Source of the DNA: JADJOM01 sp044229245
GTDB taxonomy: Bacteria > Gemmatimonadota > Gemmatimonadetes > Gemmatimonadales > GWC2-71-9
Direction: 5' to 3'
Assembly (NCBI GenBank): GCA_044229245.1
Contig: JBGATI010000024.1
Span: forward strand, 1 to 64,000
Length of the DNA: 64,000 bases
Shown: piece by piece, positions 50,960 through 59,466 of the stretch
Layout: each line of letters begins with the position of its first letter
How positions within the stretch are numbered: the first letter of the stretch is position 1
The notes under the pieces: model-generated
Told to the model about the DNA's origin: nothing
Seen by the model: the letters and a program-made list of their open reading frames with translations, nothing else
The model's database searches: none
Made by a program: the position numbers and the translations under genes

Positions 50960-51484
50960 ATGAATCGAAGCGTACGCTGTGCCCTCGCCCTGCTCGGTCT
51001 GGCCTGTCATCACCAGGCGCCGGCGACGACCGCCCCCGACGCACGCTTCGCCGGCGTGCAGTCCCGCGGCGCCGAGGTGATGGGCGTCGACCAGTACACC
51101 TCCCTGCATGTCTTCGAGGACCTTCCCGATGGCGGGCGCATCCTGCTGGTGCGGCAGGATACCAGCGATGCCGCCGGCACCGCGACGATCCGCGCGCATC
51201 TGCGCGCGATCGCGGACAGCTTCAGTCGTGGCATCTTTTCGAGCCCCGCGACGGTACATGCCATGACCGTCCCGGGGACCGAGACGATGGCACGGCTGCG
51301 GGATCGTATCACGTACACCGAATCCGATCGCCCAGGGGGTGCTGAGGTGCGCATCACGACGCGCGACCCGGAGGCTCTCGGCGCCATCCGCGATTTCCTC
51401 GCGTTCCAGCGGATGGACCACCGGGCCGCCGGACACGAAGGGATGGACCACTCGTCCATGCATCATCCAGCTCAGACGCCATGA
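50960..51484 (+). CDS. Lipoprotein with a His/Met-rich tail
   Basis: A 174-residue protein; the lipobox is LGLAC (Cys about residue 16). It has RGAEVMGVDQYTSLHVFEDLPDGG near residue 37 (core EVMGVDQYTSLH), HAMTVPGTETMARLRDRI and a C-terminal HEGMDHSSMHHP. Similar proteins are often mislabelled aspartate carbamoyltransferase, but no transcarbamylase motifs are present. The His/Met tail could bind copper or another metal. ATGA overlap with the next gene. Confidence 0.7.
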   Translation: MNRSVRCALALLGLACHHQAPATTAPDARFAGVQSRGAEVMGVDQYTSLHVFEDLPDGGRILLVRQDTSDAAGTATIRAHLRAIADSFSRGIFSSPATVHAMTVPGTETMARLRDRITYTESDRPGGAEVRITTRDPEALGAIRDFLAFQRMDHRAAGHEGMDHSSMHHPAQTP

Positions 51485-51960
51485 CGCTCATCATCAGCTC
51501 CACCGCGTTCGAGCCAGGCGGTGAGATACCAGCGACCCACACCTGCGAGGGGGAGAACACCTCCCCTGCTCTTGCGTGGCGCGGCGTCCCAGCAGGCGCG
51601 AAGAGTCTGGTCCTGATCGTCGATGACCCCGACGCTCCCGATCCGGAGGCGCCCAAGATGACCTGGGTGCACTGGGTCCTGTACAATCTGCCGACGACCT
51701 CGAGCGGGCTCCGGGAAGGGATCAAGGCAGCGGAGCTGCCCGCAGGCACACTGGAGGGAGTCACCGACTTCAAGCGCACGGGGTGGGGCGGTCCCTGCCC
51801 TCCCATCGGGCGGCACCGCTACTTCTTCCGGCTCCATGCCCTGGATGTCGTGCTGCCCGACCTCAGGCGCCCGGTCCGTGCCGGCCTCGAGCAGGCGATG
51901 GCCGGGCACGTGATCGCGCGGACGGAGCTGATGGGGACCTACATGAAGCGGCGCCGCTAG
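51481..51960 (+). CDS. YbhB/YbcL-type PEBP protein
   Basis: A 159-residue phosphatidylethanolamine-binding-like protein: FEPGGEIPATHTCEGENTSPAL near residue 10 (core HTCEGENTSPAL), VDDPDAPDPEAPKMTWVHWVLYNLP near residue 47 (D-x-DAP and HW) and GPCPPIGRHRYFFRLHALD near residue 105, the ligand pocket. Role in bacteria uncertain. It converges with the DUF6524-like gene, overlapping it by four bases. Confidence 0.92.
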   Translation: MTLIISSTAFEPGGEIPATHTCEGENTSPALAWRGVPAGAKSLVLIVDDPDAPDPEAPKMTWVHWVLYNLPTTSSGLREGIKAAELPAGTLEGVTDFKRTGWGGPCPPIGRHRYFFRLHALDVVLPDLRRPVRAGLEQAMAGHVIARTELMGTYMKRRR

Positions 51961-52403
51961 GCGACGTTGTCGGTGTCGAGCTGGCCGCTGAGGCGCCGGC
52001 TGATGTGCGACCAGGAAAGCCCGATCGCCAGCACCAGGCTGACCGCGATCAGGATCAGGTGCGCGATGGCCTTGCTGCTGGTGGGGGAGATCGCCCCGTA
52101 ATAGATCATCGCCCAGATGGTGCAGGCGAAGAGGCCGAGGACGAGGAGCGCTCCGCCGGCGCCGAGGGAGCGCCGGGTCGCCTGGAGGAACACAGCCCAC
52201 GCCGCCATCAGCGCCAGTGCCGCGAAGGCCTTGAGCGGCGTGAAGGAGTGGATGTAGGCCATCAGTCCGGTCTCGCCCGGCTTCGGCTGAAAGGTCCAGT
52301 GGAAGAAGGACACCCCCTCCGGGTTGTACGTCGCGTACACCAGGATCAGGGCCGCCACCAGCCGGCCGAGCATGCCACCCCACGAAAAGTCCTTTGCCGC
52401 CAT
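51957..52403 (-). CDS. Membrane protein, DUF6524-like
   Basis: A 148-residue minus-strand protein with four membrane helices (about residues 12-30, 45-65, 75-95 and 115-137). The NPEGVSFFHW motif near residue 26 and GLMAYIHSFTPLKAFAALAL near residue 45 are typical of the DUF6524-type proteins. Function unknown. ATG at 52403 follows GGAGTGG. Convergent with the PEBP gene. Confidence 0.75.
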   Translation of the reverse strand: MAAKDFSWGGMLGRLVAALILVYATYNPEGVSFFHWTFQPKPGETGLMAYIHSFTPLKAFAALALMAAWAVFLQATRRSLGAGGALLVLGLFACTIWAMIYYGAISPTSSKAIAHLILIAVSLVLAIGLSWSHISRRLSGQLDTDNVA

Positions 52404-52591
52404 CGCCACTCCAGGTGAAGGAACGAATGCCGAGGCGAAGGTAGCAACCGCCCCGGGCCCGCGCCAGCGTGTCGCAGCCCCCTTGCCAACGTGCTGCACC
52501 CGCTGCCAATTACCCCGCCCGCTGTCCCTCGCCGCAGCCGCGGCGCGGCGGACGTCCCCTCGGTAGTCGAACCTGCGCCAGAGGCATCCTG

Positions 52592-53224
52592 ATGACGAAG
52601 TATCTCACGGAGTTCATCGGCACCTTCTTCCTCGTCCTGACGGTCAACCTCACCGTGATGGGGCAGGTCCCCATGGCGCCGCTGGCGATCGGCGCATCGC
52701 TCATGATCATGGTCTACATGGGAGGGCACATCTCCGGCGGTCACTACAATCCCGCGGTCTCCCTGGCGCTGACCCTCCGCGGGAAGCTCGCGAGCGGCGA
52801 ACTGCTCCCCTACATGGTGGCGCAGGTGCTGGGTGCGGTCGTGGCGAGCCTCGCGGGCTGGGTGATCATGGGACAGAGCTTCGCGCCGGCACCGGCGGCG
52901 ACCACCACCGTGGTGGCGGCCCTTCTCGTCGAGCTGCTCTTCACCTTCGCGCTCTGCCTCGTCGTGCTGAACTCCGCCTGCCACTCGGCGACCAAGGGCA
53001 ATTCGTTCTACGGGCTCGCCATCGGCTTCACCATCGTGGTCGCCGCGTTCGCCGGTGGTGGCATCTCGGGCGGCGCGTTCAATCCGGCCGTCGGCATCGG
53101 GCCGACGCTGGTGCACGGCCTCCTCGGTGGCGGCTCGTTCTCGAGTCTCTGGCTCTACCTGGTCGGTCCCTTCGCCGGCAGCTTCCTGGCGGCCGGTGTG
53201 TTCAAGATGCAGGAGACGGTCTAA
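52592..53224 (+). CDS. Aquaporin / glycerol facilitator (MIP family)
   Basis: A 210-residue channel with six helices and both NPA boxes: HYNPAVSLAL (Asn53) and AFNPAVGIGP (Asn164). The short length and GGHISGGHYNPA favour a water-channel type over a glycerol facilitator, but pore selectivity cannot be read with certainty. It lies before a large inverted-repeat hairpin of heptamers. Confidence 0.92.
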   Translation: MTKYLTEFIGTFFLVLTVNLTVMGQVPMAPLAIGASLMIMVYMGGHISGGHYNPAVSLALTLRGKLASGELLPYMVAQVLGAVVASLAGWVIMGQSFAPAPAATTTVVAALLVELLFTFALCLVVLNSACHSATKGNSFYGLAIGFTIVVAAFAGGGISGGAFNPAVGIGPTLVHGLLGGGSFSSLWLYLVGPFAGSFLAAGVFKMQETV

Positions 53225-53230
53225 CCGCAC

Positions 53231-53287
53231 GTTCCGAGTTCCGAGGACCGAGGTGTCGGCACTTCCTCGGAACTCGGAACTCGGAAC
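53231..53287. repeat. Inverted heptamer arrays forming a 17-bp hairpin
   Basis: Units GTTCCGA, GTTCCGA, GGACCGA run to 53251; then TCGGAAC repeats three times at 53267-53287. The arms GTTCCGAGTTCCGAGGA (53231-53247) and TCCTCGGAACTCGGAAC (53264-53280) are perfectly complementary, with CCGA...TCGG adding an inner stem. It lies 7 bases after the aquaporin stop. No T-run follows, so it may act as a terminator, an RNA stabiliser or neither. Confidence 0.75.
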
Positions 53288-53333
53288 GGAGTACCCCGCA
53301 TTCGCACCTCGCACCCGCCATCCGGAGGCCCCC

Positions 53334-53687
53334 ATCAACACCGTCTTCGTTCAGACCACCGGTCTGCTCATTCTCTCGAATGTGTTCATGACCTTCGCGT
53401 GGTACGCCCACCTGCGGAATCTGGCCGATCGTCCCTGGTACGTCGCCGCCCTGCTGAGCTGGGGGATCGCGCTGTTCGAGTACCTGCTGCAGGTACCGGC
53501 AAACCGGATCGGCTACACCTCGATGACGCTGGGGCAGCTCAAGATCCTGCAGGAGGTGATCACGCTGAGCGTGTTCGTGCCTTTCGCCGTCGTCTACATG
53601 AAGCAGCCGTTCAAGCTGGACTACCTCTACGCCGGCGTCTGTCTGCTCGGCGCGGTCTACTTCATCTTCCGGGATCCGAAGGCCTGA
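53334..53687 (+). CDS. DUF486 (DMT-like) small membrane protein, apparent ATC start
   Basis: A 117-residue protein with four membrane helices and the DUF486 markers LLILSNVFMTFAWYAHLRN, SWGIALFEYLLQVPANRIGY and LGQLKILQEVITLSVFV. No ATG, GTG or TTG gives the usual N-terminus: the closest ATG (53388) would remove half of helix 1. GGAGG lies five bases before an ATC codon at 53334, which fits the family length, so initiation at ATC or a substitution of a former ATG is proposed. Converges with the RND permease gene (26-base overlap). Confidence 0.75.
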   Translation: MNTVFVQTTGLLILSNVFMTFAWYAHLRNLADRPWYVAALLSWGIALFEYLLQVPANRIGYTSMTLGQLKILQEVITLSVFVPFAVVYMKQPFKLDYLYAGVCLLGAVYFIFRDPKA

Positions 53688-56600
53688 CCGAACCGAGAGC
53701 ACCGCTCGCGGCCAGCCCGACCGGGAGCAGCACGAGGGTGACGAGGGTGGACAGCGTCAGTCCTCCGATCACCGCGATCGCAAGCGGCCGCTGCAACTCG
53801 GCGCCCGACCCGAGGCCGAGGGCGAGCGGCAGCAGTCCTGCGAGTGTGCAGAGCGTCGTCATCAGGATGGGACGGAGCCGGATTCGCCCCGCTTCGGCCA
53901 GCGCCGCATCCACGGCCATGCCGCTCGCCCGCATTCCGAGCGCCGCATCGAAGAGAATGATTCCGTTCTTGACGACCAGGCCCACCAGCAGGATCAGCCC
54001 CATGAAGCTGGAGACATTGAACGGAATACCTGCGATCGCGAGACCGCCGAGCGCGCCGGTGAGCCCCAGCGACGCGGCGAGCAGGATCACGATCGGCCCG
54101 CGGAAGCTGCCGAACTGTGCCACCATCACCAGCAACACCGCGCCGGCGGCCAGGCCCAGCACCAGCAGCAGTTGGCGGAACGACTCCCGCTGTCCCACCG
54201 ACTGACCGCCGTACTCGAGCGAGACACCCGGAGGAAGTGCCACCCTGGCGAGCCGCTGGCGGATCTCCTGCATGACTTCGCCGAGGCTGGTGGCTTCCGG
54301 GTCGATCGCGCCGGTCACCATGACGACCGGGCGCAGGTTTTCCCGCAGGAGCTCCGAGGCGTCACTGGTGTCGCGCACCGTGCCGAGACTGCCGAGCGGC
54401 GCGCTGCCCCCTGCACCGACGATCGGCACGCGGCTCACCACGGTGGGCGCGTAGCGAACGCTGTCCGGCAACCGCACGCGGATGGGGACGAGGCGATCGG
54501 GCTCCCGGACCGCACCGGCATCAGCTCCAAACAGCGCGGCGCGCGCCTGCCGTGAGGCCTCCTCCGCCGTGAGTCCGAGGCGGGAGAGCCGCACCGGATC
54601 GAGGATCACCTTGAGCTCCGGAAGCTCCCCCGCATCGCCATCGAAGAGATCCTCGAGTCCGGGCACATCCCCGATCGCGCCCGCGACCTGCTTTGCCGCC
54701 GCAATGGCGACCGCGCCATCGGGATGGAACAGCTTGAGCTCCACCGGTTCCGGAGAGCCCGTGAGGTCACCGAGCAGATCCTCGAGGATCTGGTGGTACT
54801 CCACCCGGACCGCTGGCACCTCACGGTCCAGCCGGTCGCGCAGCCGGTTCATCACGGCATAGACGGATTCACCGCGCTTCGAGCGGGGCGTGAGCAGGAC
54901 CGTCATGTCGCCGCGGTTCGGCGCGGTGGCGAACAGCCCCAGTTCGACACCCGTGCGGCGGGTGAACGCCTCGATGGCCGGGTCGCTCTTGAGGACCGCC
55001 TCGATCCGGCCGATCTCCCGGTCGGTCTCCGCCAGCGACGTCCCGGTCGCCGTCCAGTAGTCGAGGATGAACCCTCCCTCGTCCATCTGCGGCAGGAAGC
55101 CGGTTCCAATCGAGCGCCAGGCGAGGAACGCGACCAGCACCATCGTCGCCACGACCCCGAGCGCCAGCGCCCGCCGTCCGAGGACGCGACCGACCACCCG
55201 CGTATACCAGGTCTCCACCTTCGCCAGCGAGAGACCGGGTTCCCTGACCTCCCGCCGCCCCTGCTGGCGTACCGCGAGGATGGGAATCACCGTCACGGCA
55301 TAGACCAGCGAGAGCAGCACGGCTACTGCGAGCGCGAGCGAGAAGGACTGAAAGAACTGACCGACGACGCCCTCGAGGAGGGCGAGCGGCGCGAAGACCA
55401 CTACCGTCGTGAGGGTGGAACTCGCGACCGGCCCCAGGATTTCATCGGTGGCGGTCAGCACCCCCTCGGTGTCCCGTGCCCTGCCTGCCGTCTTGCGCGC
55501 GATGTTCTCCACCACGACGACCGCGTCATCGATGACCAGTCCGATGGCGACCGCGAGTCCGCCAAGCGACATCAGATTGAGTGAGTCGCGCGCGACGGCG
55601 AGCCCCGCGAAGGTGCCGACCACCGCGAGCGGCAGCGTGATGGCCGCGGTGAGCGTGAGATCCAGCCGGCCGAGAAAGAGGAAGAGAATGACGATGGCGA
55701 GAAGGCCGCCGATCAGCATCGCATCGCGCACGCTCGCGATCGAGTCGCGCACCAGCACGCCCTGATTGTAGACCGACTCCAGCCGCACCCCTGCAGGGAG
55801 CAGCGGACGAATGGAATCCACTGCCGCCTCCACCGCCTCCGCGACCCGCAGGATGTTGCCGCGGGGTTGGCGGGAGACATTGATCAGCGCGGCGGGCGCG
55901 CCATCGCCCGCGACAATCTGGAAACGATCCTCCGCGCCGTAGCGCACCCGCCCCAGGTCGCCGACGCGCAGCAGACCGTCCCCTTCCCGCCGCACCACTG
56001 TCCGGGCCACCGCATCCGGGCTCGCGGTGAGCGCGGAGACGATGATGCTGTACTGGAGATACCTGCGGTCGATCCGGCCCGCGGCGGTGACGATGTTCGT
56101 CGCCGCGATCCGGTCCGCCACCTCTGTGACACTGATGCGCCGGGCGGCGAGGCGGGCAGGATCGAGTTCGACCGAGACCTCGCGCACCAGTCCGCCCTGC
56201 ACCTCCACCGCTCCGACATCGGCGAGGCGTGCCAGCCGCGGGCGAATGGTGTACTGCGCCAGGTCCCGCAGCAGCATCGGATCGCCGCCGGTAAGTTCGT
56301 ACTGCAGCATCGGGAAGACCGAGGGCGTGAGCCGCTCGGCCAGTATCGTGAGGCCCGCCGGCAGCGAGGGCTGCAGTGCGGCGATCCGGCTCTGCACCTG
56401 CTGCAGTGCGAACGGCATGTCGGCGCCGGGCCGGAAATTGAGGCTGAGTTCGGTCGCGCCCCGCACCGTGCGGGTGCGGATCTGCCGCAGATCGATGACT
56501 CCGCTCACCGCCTCTTCGAGCGGGCGGGTGACGGCGACGACCATGTCTCGCGGCTCGAAGGTTCCCCCTTCGGCGACGACGGCAATGCGGGGGAACGTCG

Positions 56601-56718
56601 CTTCGGGGTAGATCCCGGCGGGCAGCGTGGCGAGGGCGTAGAACCCCGCCGCGGAAAAGAGTGCCGTGGCGAGGAGGATCGGCGCGCGGTGCCGCGCCGC
56701 GAAGCGGGCGATGCTCAT
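53662..56718 (-). CDS. RND efflux permease (HAE1/AcrB-like)
   Basis: A 1018-residue proton-driven inner-membrane pump subunit. The N-terminal helix, a large periplasmic loop (about 40-330), helices 2-6 with the proton-relay GLVIDDAVVVVENIARK near residue 400, a second periplasmic loop and helices 8-12 are visible. The twin Asp (DD) in helix 4 favours the HAE1/AcrB group over CzcA. It exports hydrophobic or amphiphilic compounds through the trimeric pump, with the adaptor and TolC-like genes upstream (operon order tolC-adaptor-permease). Substrates unknown. Confidence 0.93.
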   Translation of the reverse strand: MSIARFAARHRAPILLATALFSAAGFYALATLPAGIYPEATFPRIAVVAEGGTFEPRDMVVAVTRPLEEAVSGVIDLRQIRTRTVRGATELSLNFRPGADMPFALQQVQSRIAALQPSLPAGLTILAERLTPSVFPMLQYELTGGDPMLLRDLAQYTIRPRLARLADVGAVEVQGGLVREVSVELDPARLAARRISVTEVADRIAATNIVTAAGRIDRRYLQYSIIVSALTASPDAVARTVVRREGDGLLRVGDLGRVRYGAEDRFQIVAGDGAPAALINVSRQPRGNILRVAEAVEAAVDSIRPLLPAGVRLESVYNQGVLVRDSIASVRDAMLIGGLLAIVILFLFLGRLDLTLTAAITLPLAVVGTFAGLAVARDSLNLMSLGGLAVAIGLVIDDAVVVVENIARKTAGRARDTEGVLTATDEILGPVASSTLTTVVVFAPLALLEGVVGQFFQSFSLALAVAVLLSLVYAVTVIPILAVRQQGRREVREPGLSLAKVETWYTRVVGRVLGRRALALGVVATMVLVAFLAWRSIGTGFLPQMDEGGFILDYWTATGTSLAETDREIGRIEAVLKSDPAIEAFTRRTGVELGLFATAPNRGDMTVLLTPRSKRGESVYAVMNRLRDRLDREVPAVRVEYHQILEDLLGDLTGSPEPVELKLFHPDGAVAIAAAKQVAGAIGDVPGLEDLFDGDAGELPELKVILDPVRLSRLGLTAEEASRQARAALFGADAGAVREPDRLVPIRVRLPDSVRYAPTVVSRVPIVGAGGSAPLGSLGTVRDTSDASELLRENLRPVVMVTGAIDPEATSLGEVMQEIRQRLARVALPPGVSLEYGGQSVGQRESFRQLLLVLGLAAGAVLLVMVAQFGSFRGPIVILLAASLGLTGALGGLAIAGIPFNVSSFMGLILLVGLVVKNGIILFDAALGMRASGMAVDAALAEAGRIRLRPILMTTLCTLAGLLPLALGLGSGAELQRPLAIAVIGGLTLSTLVTLVLLPVGLAASGALGSVRPSDPGR

Positions 56719-57752
56719 TCCTGGCGCGGGGCCGCCGGCACGACGTGCATCCCGTCGGCGAGGCCGTAAGCCCCGCTCGTGACCACTCGCGAGCCCGGCG
56801 AAACATCCCCGCTGATCGCGCTCCGCCCGCCACTCTCCCCCTTCACCTCGACCGGGCGCGCGTGTGCGACCGAGTCGGCTCCGACGACGAAGACTGTCGT
56901 CGCGCCGCCGACCAGGACCACCGCCGAGTCAGGCACGATCAGCGCGTCCCGGAGGGGAGCCAGCGTCACCCGCGCGGTGGCACCGGCGCCGGGACGCAGT
57001 GTCCTGCCCGCGTCGGCAATCCGGATGATCACCGACCCGGCCCCGGTGAGAGAATCGACTCCAGGCGCGAGCGCGTGCACGGTGGCCGGCCGGCCGGATT
57101 CCGTTCCTTCTCCCGACACCATTGCCGGCTGCCCGACGCCGAGCCGGGCAAGCTGCTCGGGCGTGGCGCTCGCGAGCAGGTCGAGTCCGCCGCCTCCGAC
57201 GATGCTCACGAGCGGTTGTCCGGTGCTCACCCGTTCCCCTGGCTGGACCAGGACCCGTTGCACCCCTCCAGCGATGGGGCTGGTGATGCGCGCGCGACTC
57301 AGGAGCACCTGCGCCGAGCTGGCCGCCGCCCGGGCGCTCACGGCCGCAGCCTCACGCTCCTCGAGCTGACGGCGCGCGGTGATGCCCTGCTGAAACAAAT
57401 TGCGCTGACGAGCCGCATCGGCCTCCGCGGCGTCCGCATTTGCGGCGAGCGAACGGGCCTGCATGACCAGCTCCGGGGCATCGAGGTCGATCAGCGCCGA
57501 TCCCGCGGCGACCCGGTCCCCAACCTGCACATGAATCGCACGGACGACCGCATCGCTCGGCGCGCTGAGGGCCGCGCTCGCCCCCGGCAGCGGAACGAGT
57601 CGCCCTGAGAGCTCCAGCACCTCGCTCAGGGTGTCCCTGCGCACCACCGCCGTGCCCACCGGTACCGCGGTGGTCACCGCGTCCGCCTCATGGTTCCTGC
57701 CGCCCGTGCACGCTCCGAGGAGCATCCCGACCAGGATCACCGATCGCCTCAT
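56715..57752 (-). CDS. RND efflux periplasmic adaptor lipoprotein
   Basis: A 345-residue membrane-fusion protein, anchored by a lipobox (LLGAC, Cys about residue 15). Parts: beta-barrel start VPVGTAVVRRDTLSEVLELSG, lipoyl-like half VRAIHVQVGDRVAAGSALIDL near residue 90, a helical hairpin (about 105-155), the second lipoyl half GGVQRVLVQPGERVSTGQPL and the C-terminal membrane-proximal domain. It links pump and outer-membrane channel. It overlaps the permease by four bases and its start overlaps the tolC-like stop. Confidence 0.92.
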   Translation of the reverse strand: MRRSVILVGMLLGACTGGRNHEADAVTTAVPVGTAVVRRDTLSEVLELSGRLVPLPGASAALSAPSDAVVRAIHVQVGDRVAAGSALIDLDAPELVMQARSLAANADAAEADAARQRNLFQQGITARRQLEEREAAAVSARAAASSAQVLLSRARITSPIAGGVQRVLVQPGERVSTGQPLVSIVGGGGLDLLASATPEQLARLGVGQPAMVSGEGTESGRPATVHALAPGVDSLTGAGSVIIRIADAGRTLRPGAGATARVTLAPLRDALIVPDSAVVLVGGATTVFVVGADSVAHARPVEVKGESGGRSAISGDVSPGSRVVTSGAYGLADGMHVVPAAPRQE

Positions 57753-58933
57753 TCCACCTCGCCTCGTACCCGTTTCCAGGCGGCCCGGGCCTCCTGATAG
57801 CCCAGCAGGTCGTCCACCGCTTCGGCCGTCACATCGCGCTCGGCCCGTAACGCCTCGAGCAGGGGAATGATCCCGGTCTCCCCGGCGCGGTAGGCCACTG
57901 TGGCCCGCTCGCGGAGCCTCCGTGCGACAGGAAGCAGGGAATCGCGCGCCACCCTCGCGCGCCGCGCCGCTTCAGTGAGGCTTGCCTCCGTTTCACTGAG
58001 CTCACGAGCCGATTCAAGCCGCGCCTCCGCGGCCCCGGCGGCCGACTGCGCCGCCTCCGCCTGCGCGACGGCGAGCGCGCCATTGCCGCGCTGCCAGAGC
58101 GGGAGCGGAATCGAGAGCCCGAAGACTGCGAGCGCACCGCCCTTCCCTCCCGGTTCATCCCAGTCGGCGCCGGCCATCACGCTGGGCAGCGGCATCCGCG
58201 CGAGCGACGCACGCCGGACTCGCTCCGCGGCGGCGAGCGAGTCGGCGACGGCCGCCCGGATCGCGGGCGACACTCCGCGCCCGTCGGCGGCGGGAATCGG
58301 GAGATTGAGGTCGTCATCGATCGCCCCGGACAGGGCGGGCGCTTGGGCGCCCTCCCAGGCGATTGCACGGGCCAGCCTGGCCCAGGCAATCCGCGCCGCC
58401 TCGCCGGTCCGGGACTTCCGCTGTCCGGCCCGCACCGCCTCGAGGATGAGCTGATCCCGCTCGGCCTCGGCGATATCACCGCTCTTCAAGCGCTGAGATG
58501 CGAGGACTACCAGCGAGTCGGCCACTGCCGCCTGCGCGGACGTGAGCTGCGCCAGTTCACGCGCCGCGATCAACCCGTAATACGAGGCTCGGACCTCCGC
58601 GGCGAGATCGGCGGCGGCCTGGAGCGAATCGGCCTCTGCCCGACGTATACCGGCCGCAGCGGCGGCGCGCTCCGGGCCACGAGTCAGCAGCCAGTCGAGT
58701 GACTGGTCGAGCGAGATGTGCTGCCGGGGGGGATCATCGGTGTAGCCGTAGCTGGCGACCGGGTTGGGCAGCGTCCCCGCCACACGCGCGCCGGCGCGCG
58801 CCGAGGCCACCCGGGCCGTGGCGAGTCGAACCTGTCCCCTGTGGGCGCGGGCATGCGCCAAGGCGGCCCCGATCGACAGGGAATCCCCCTGAGGTTGAAC
58901 CAGCAGCAGTGCAGCGAGGAGAAGGTCAATCAT
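57749..58933 (-). CDS. TolC-family outer-membrane efflux protein
   Basis: A 394-residue outer-membrane channel protein. A short signal-like N-terminus (IDLLLAALLLVQPQGDS) is followed by two TolC repeats: LPNPVASYGYTDDPPRQH near residue 60 with long helices, and the second half ADWDEPGGKGGALAVFGLSIPLPLW near residue 235. The length is at the short end of the family. ATG at 58933 chosen because the 32 codons before it are not signal-like. First gene of the efflux operon after the frameshifted PepSY gene. Confidence 0.9.
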   Translation of the reverse strand: MIDLLLAALLLVQPQGDSLSIGAALAHARAHRGQVRLATARVASARAGARVAGTLPNPVASYGYTDDPPRQHISLDQSLDWLLTRGPERAAAAAGIRRAEADSLQAAADLAAEVRASYYGLIAARELAQLTSAQAAVADSLVVLASQRLKSGDIAEAERDQLILEAVRAGQRKSRTGEAARIAWARLARAIAWEGAQAPALSGAIDDDLNLPIPAADGRGVSPAIRAAVADSLAAAERVRRASLARMPLPSVMAGADWDEPGGKGGALAVFGLSIPLPLWQRGNGALAVAQAEAAQSAAGAAEARLESARELSETEASLTEAARRARVARDSLLPVARRLRERATVAYRAGETGIIPLLEALRAERDVTAEAVDDLLGYQEARAAWKRVRGEVE

Positions 58934-58980
58934 GCAGTCGCCGTGGACGATAGTGCCTCGAACGGTCCCGTGCCACGGGA

Positions 58981-59332
58981 CTATGGCTTCCACTTCCGCC
59001 TTTCTGCTGCCCTCGACGTGGCCGCGCACCTCGCCCGTGATACCTTGCCGGGCCGCGCATCGGCATTGATCTCATCGCCCCCCCGCCGACCAGCGGGCCG
59101 CATTTCAAACGCATACGGCAGTCGGCCGTCCACCCTCTCGATCTCGGCGCTCTGGATGGCGGCACCGCGGAGCCGTGCCTGCGCCATTTTGGCCGCTGAA
59201 TCGGGATGGAGTGTGGCCTTGGCAGGCAGACCGCGCGCCGCCCTCCTTGACCAGGAGCGTGTGCTGCTGGGCGGCCGCAGTGATTGCGGCAGCGAACGGC
59301 AGGACGAGCAGGGTGGTGTGACGGATCGCCAT
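58981..59332 (-). pseudogene. PepSY-domain secreted protein, frameshifted
   Basis: From the ATG at 59332 (GGGGGAGG upstream) the frame gives a signal peptide and AQQHTLLVKEGG, then garbage. One base further the next frame reads GLPAKATLHPDSAAKMAQAR, AAIQSAEIERVDGRLPYAFE and GGDEINADARPGKV, a PepSY domain. Both frames together make a normal secreted PepSY protein. The shift lies near 59225 in GC-rich sequence. A C-rich run at 59079-59085 and an oddly Arg-rich end suggest a second shift. Probably once part of the efflux operon. Confidence 0.7.
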
Positions 59333-59391
59333 GCCGGCCTCCCCCAGGAATGGGCGGGCGCATGACCCCACATGGCTGGAACGTACCCGGG

Positions 59392-59420
59392 TTGGAAGCC
59401 GGCAGATGGACGGTTATCCT
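59392..59420 (+). promoter_or_regulatory. Promoter TTGGAA-17-TATCCT for purEK
   Basis: TTGGAA (59392-59397), a 17-base spacer and TATCCT (59415-59420) sit upstream of purE, giving a start near 59427 and a 40-base leader. The complementary strand reads TAGGAT at nearly the same place, so a divergent promoter for the PepSY/efflux side is possible. Confidence 0.65.
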
Positions 59421-59466
59421 ACCAGCCAGCCGCCGCACCGGTTTGACCCCGTTTTCCGAGGTGGAG

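Noticed and set aside
58934..59029. A longer TolC-like start including 32 extra codons
   Set aside because: These codons give charged, non-signal sequence and belong to the frameshifted PepSY region; the later ATG starts a signal-like stretch.
59036..59371. Two independent small genes instead of one broken PepSY gene
   Set aside because: Only the first frame has a signal peptide and only the second has the PepSY domain; their junction is at the same place, so one frameshifted gene is simpler.
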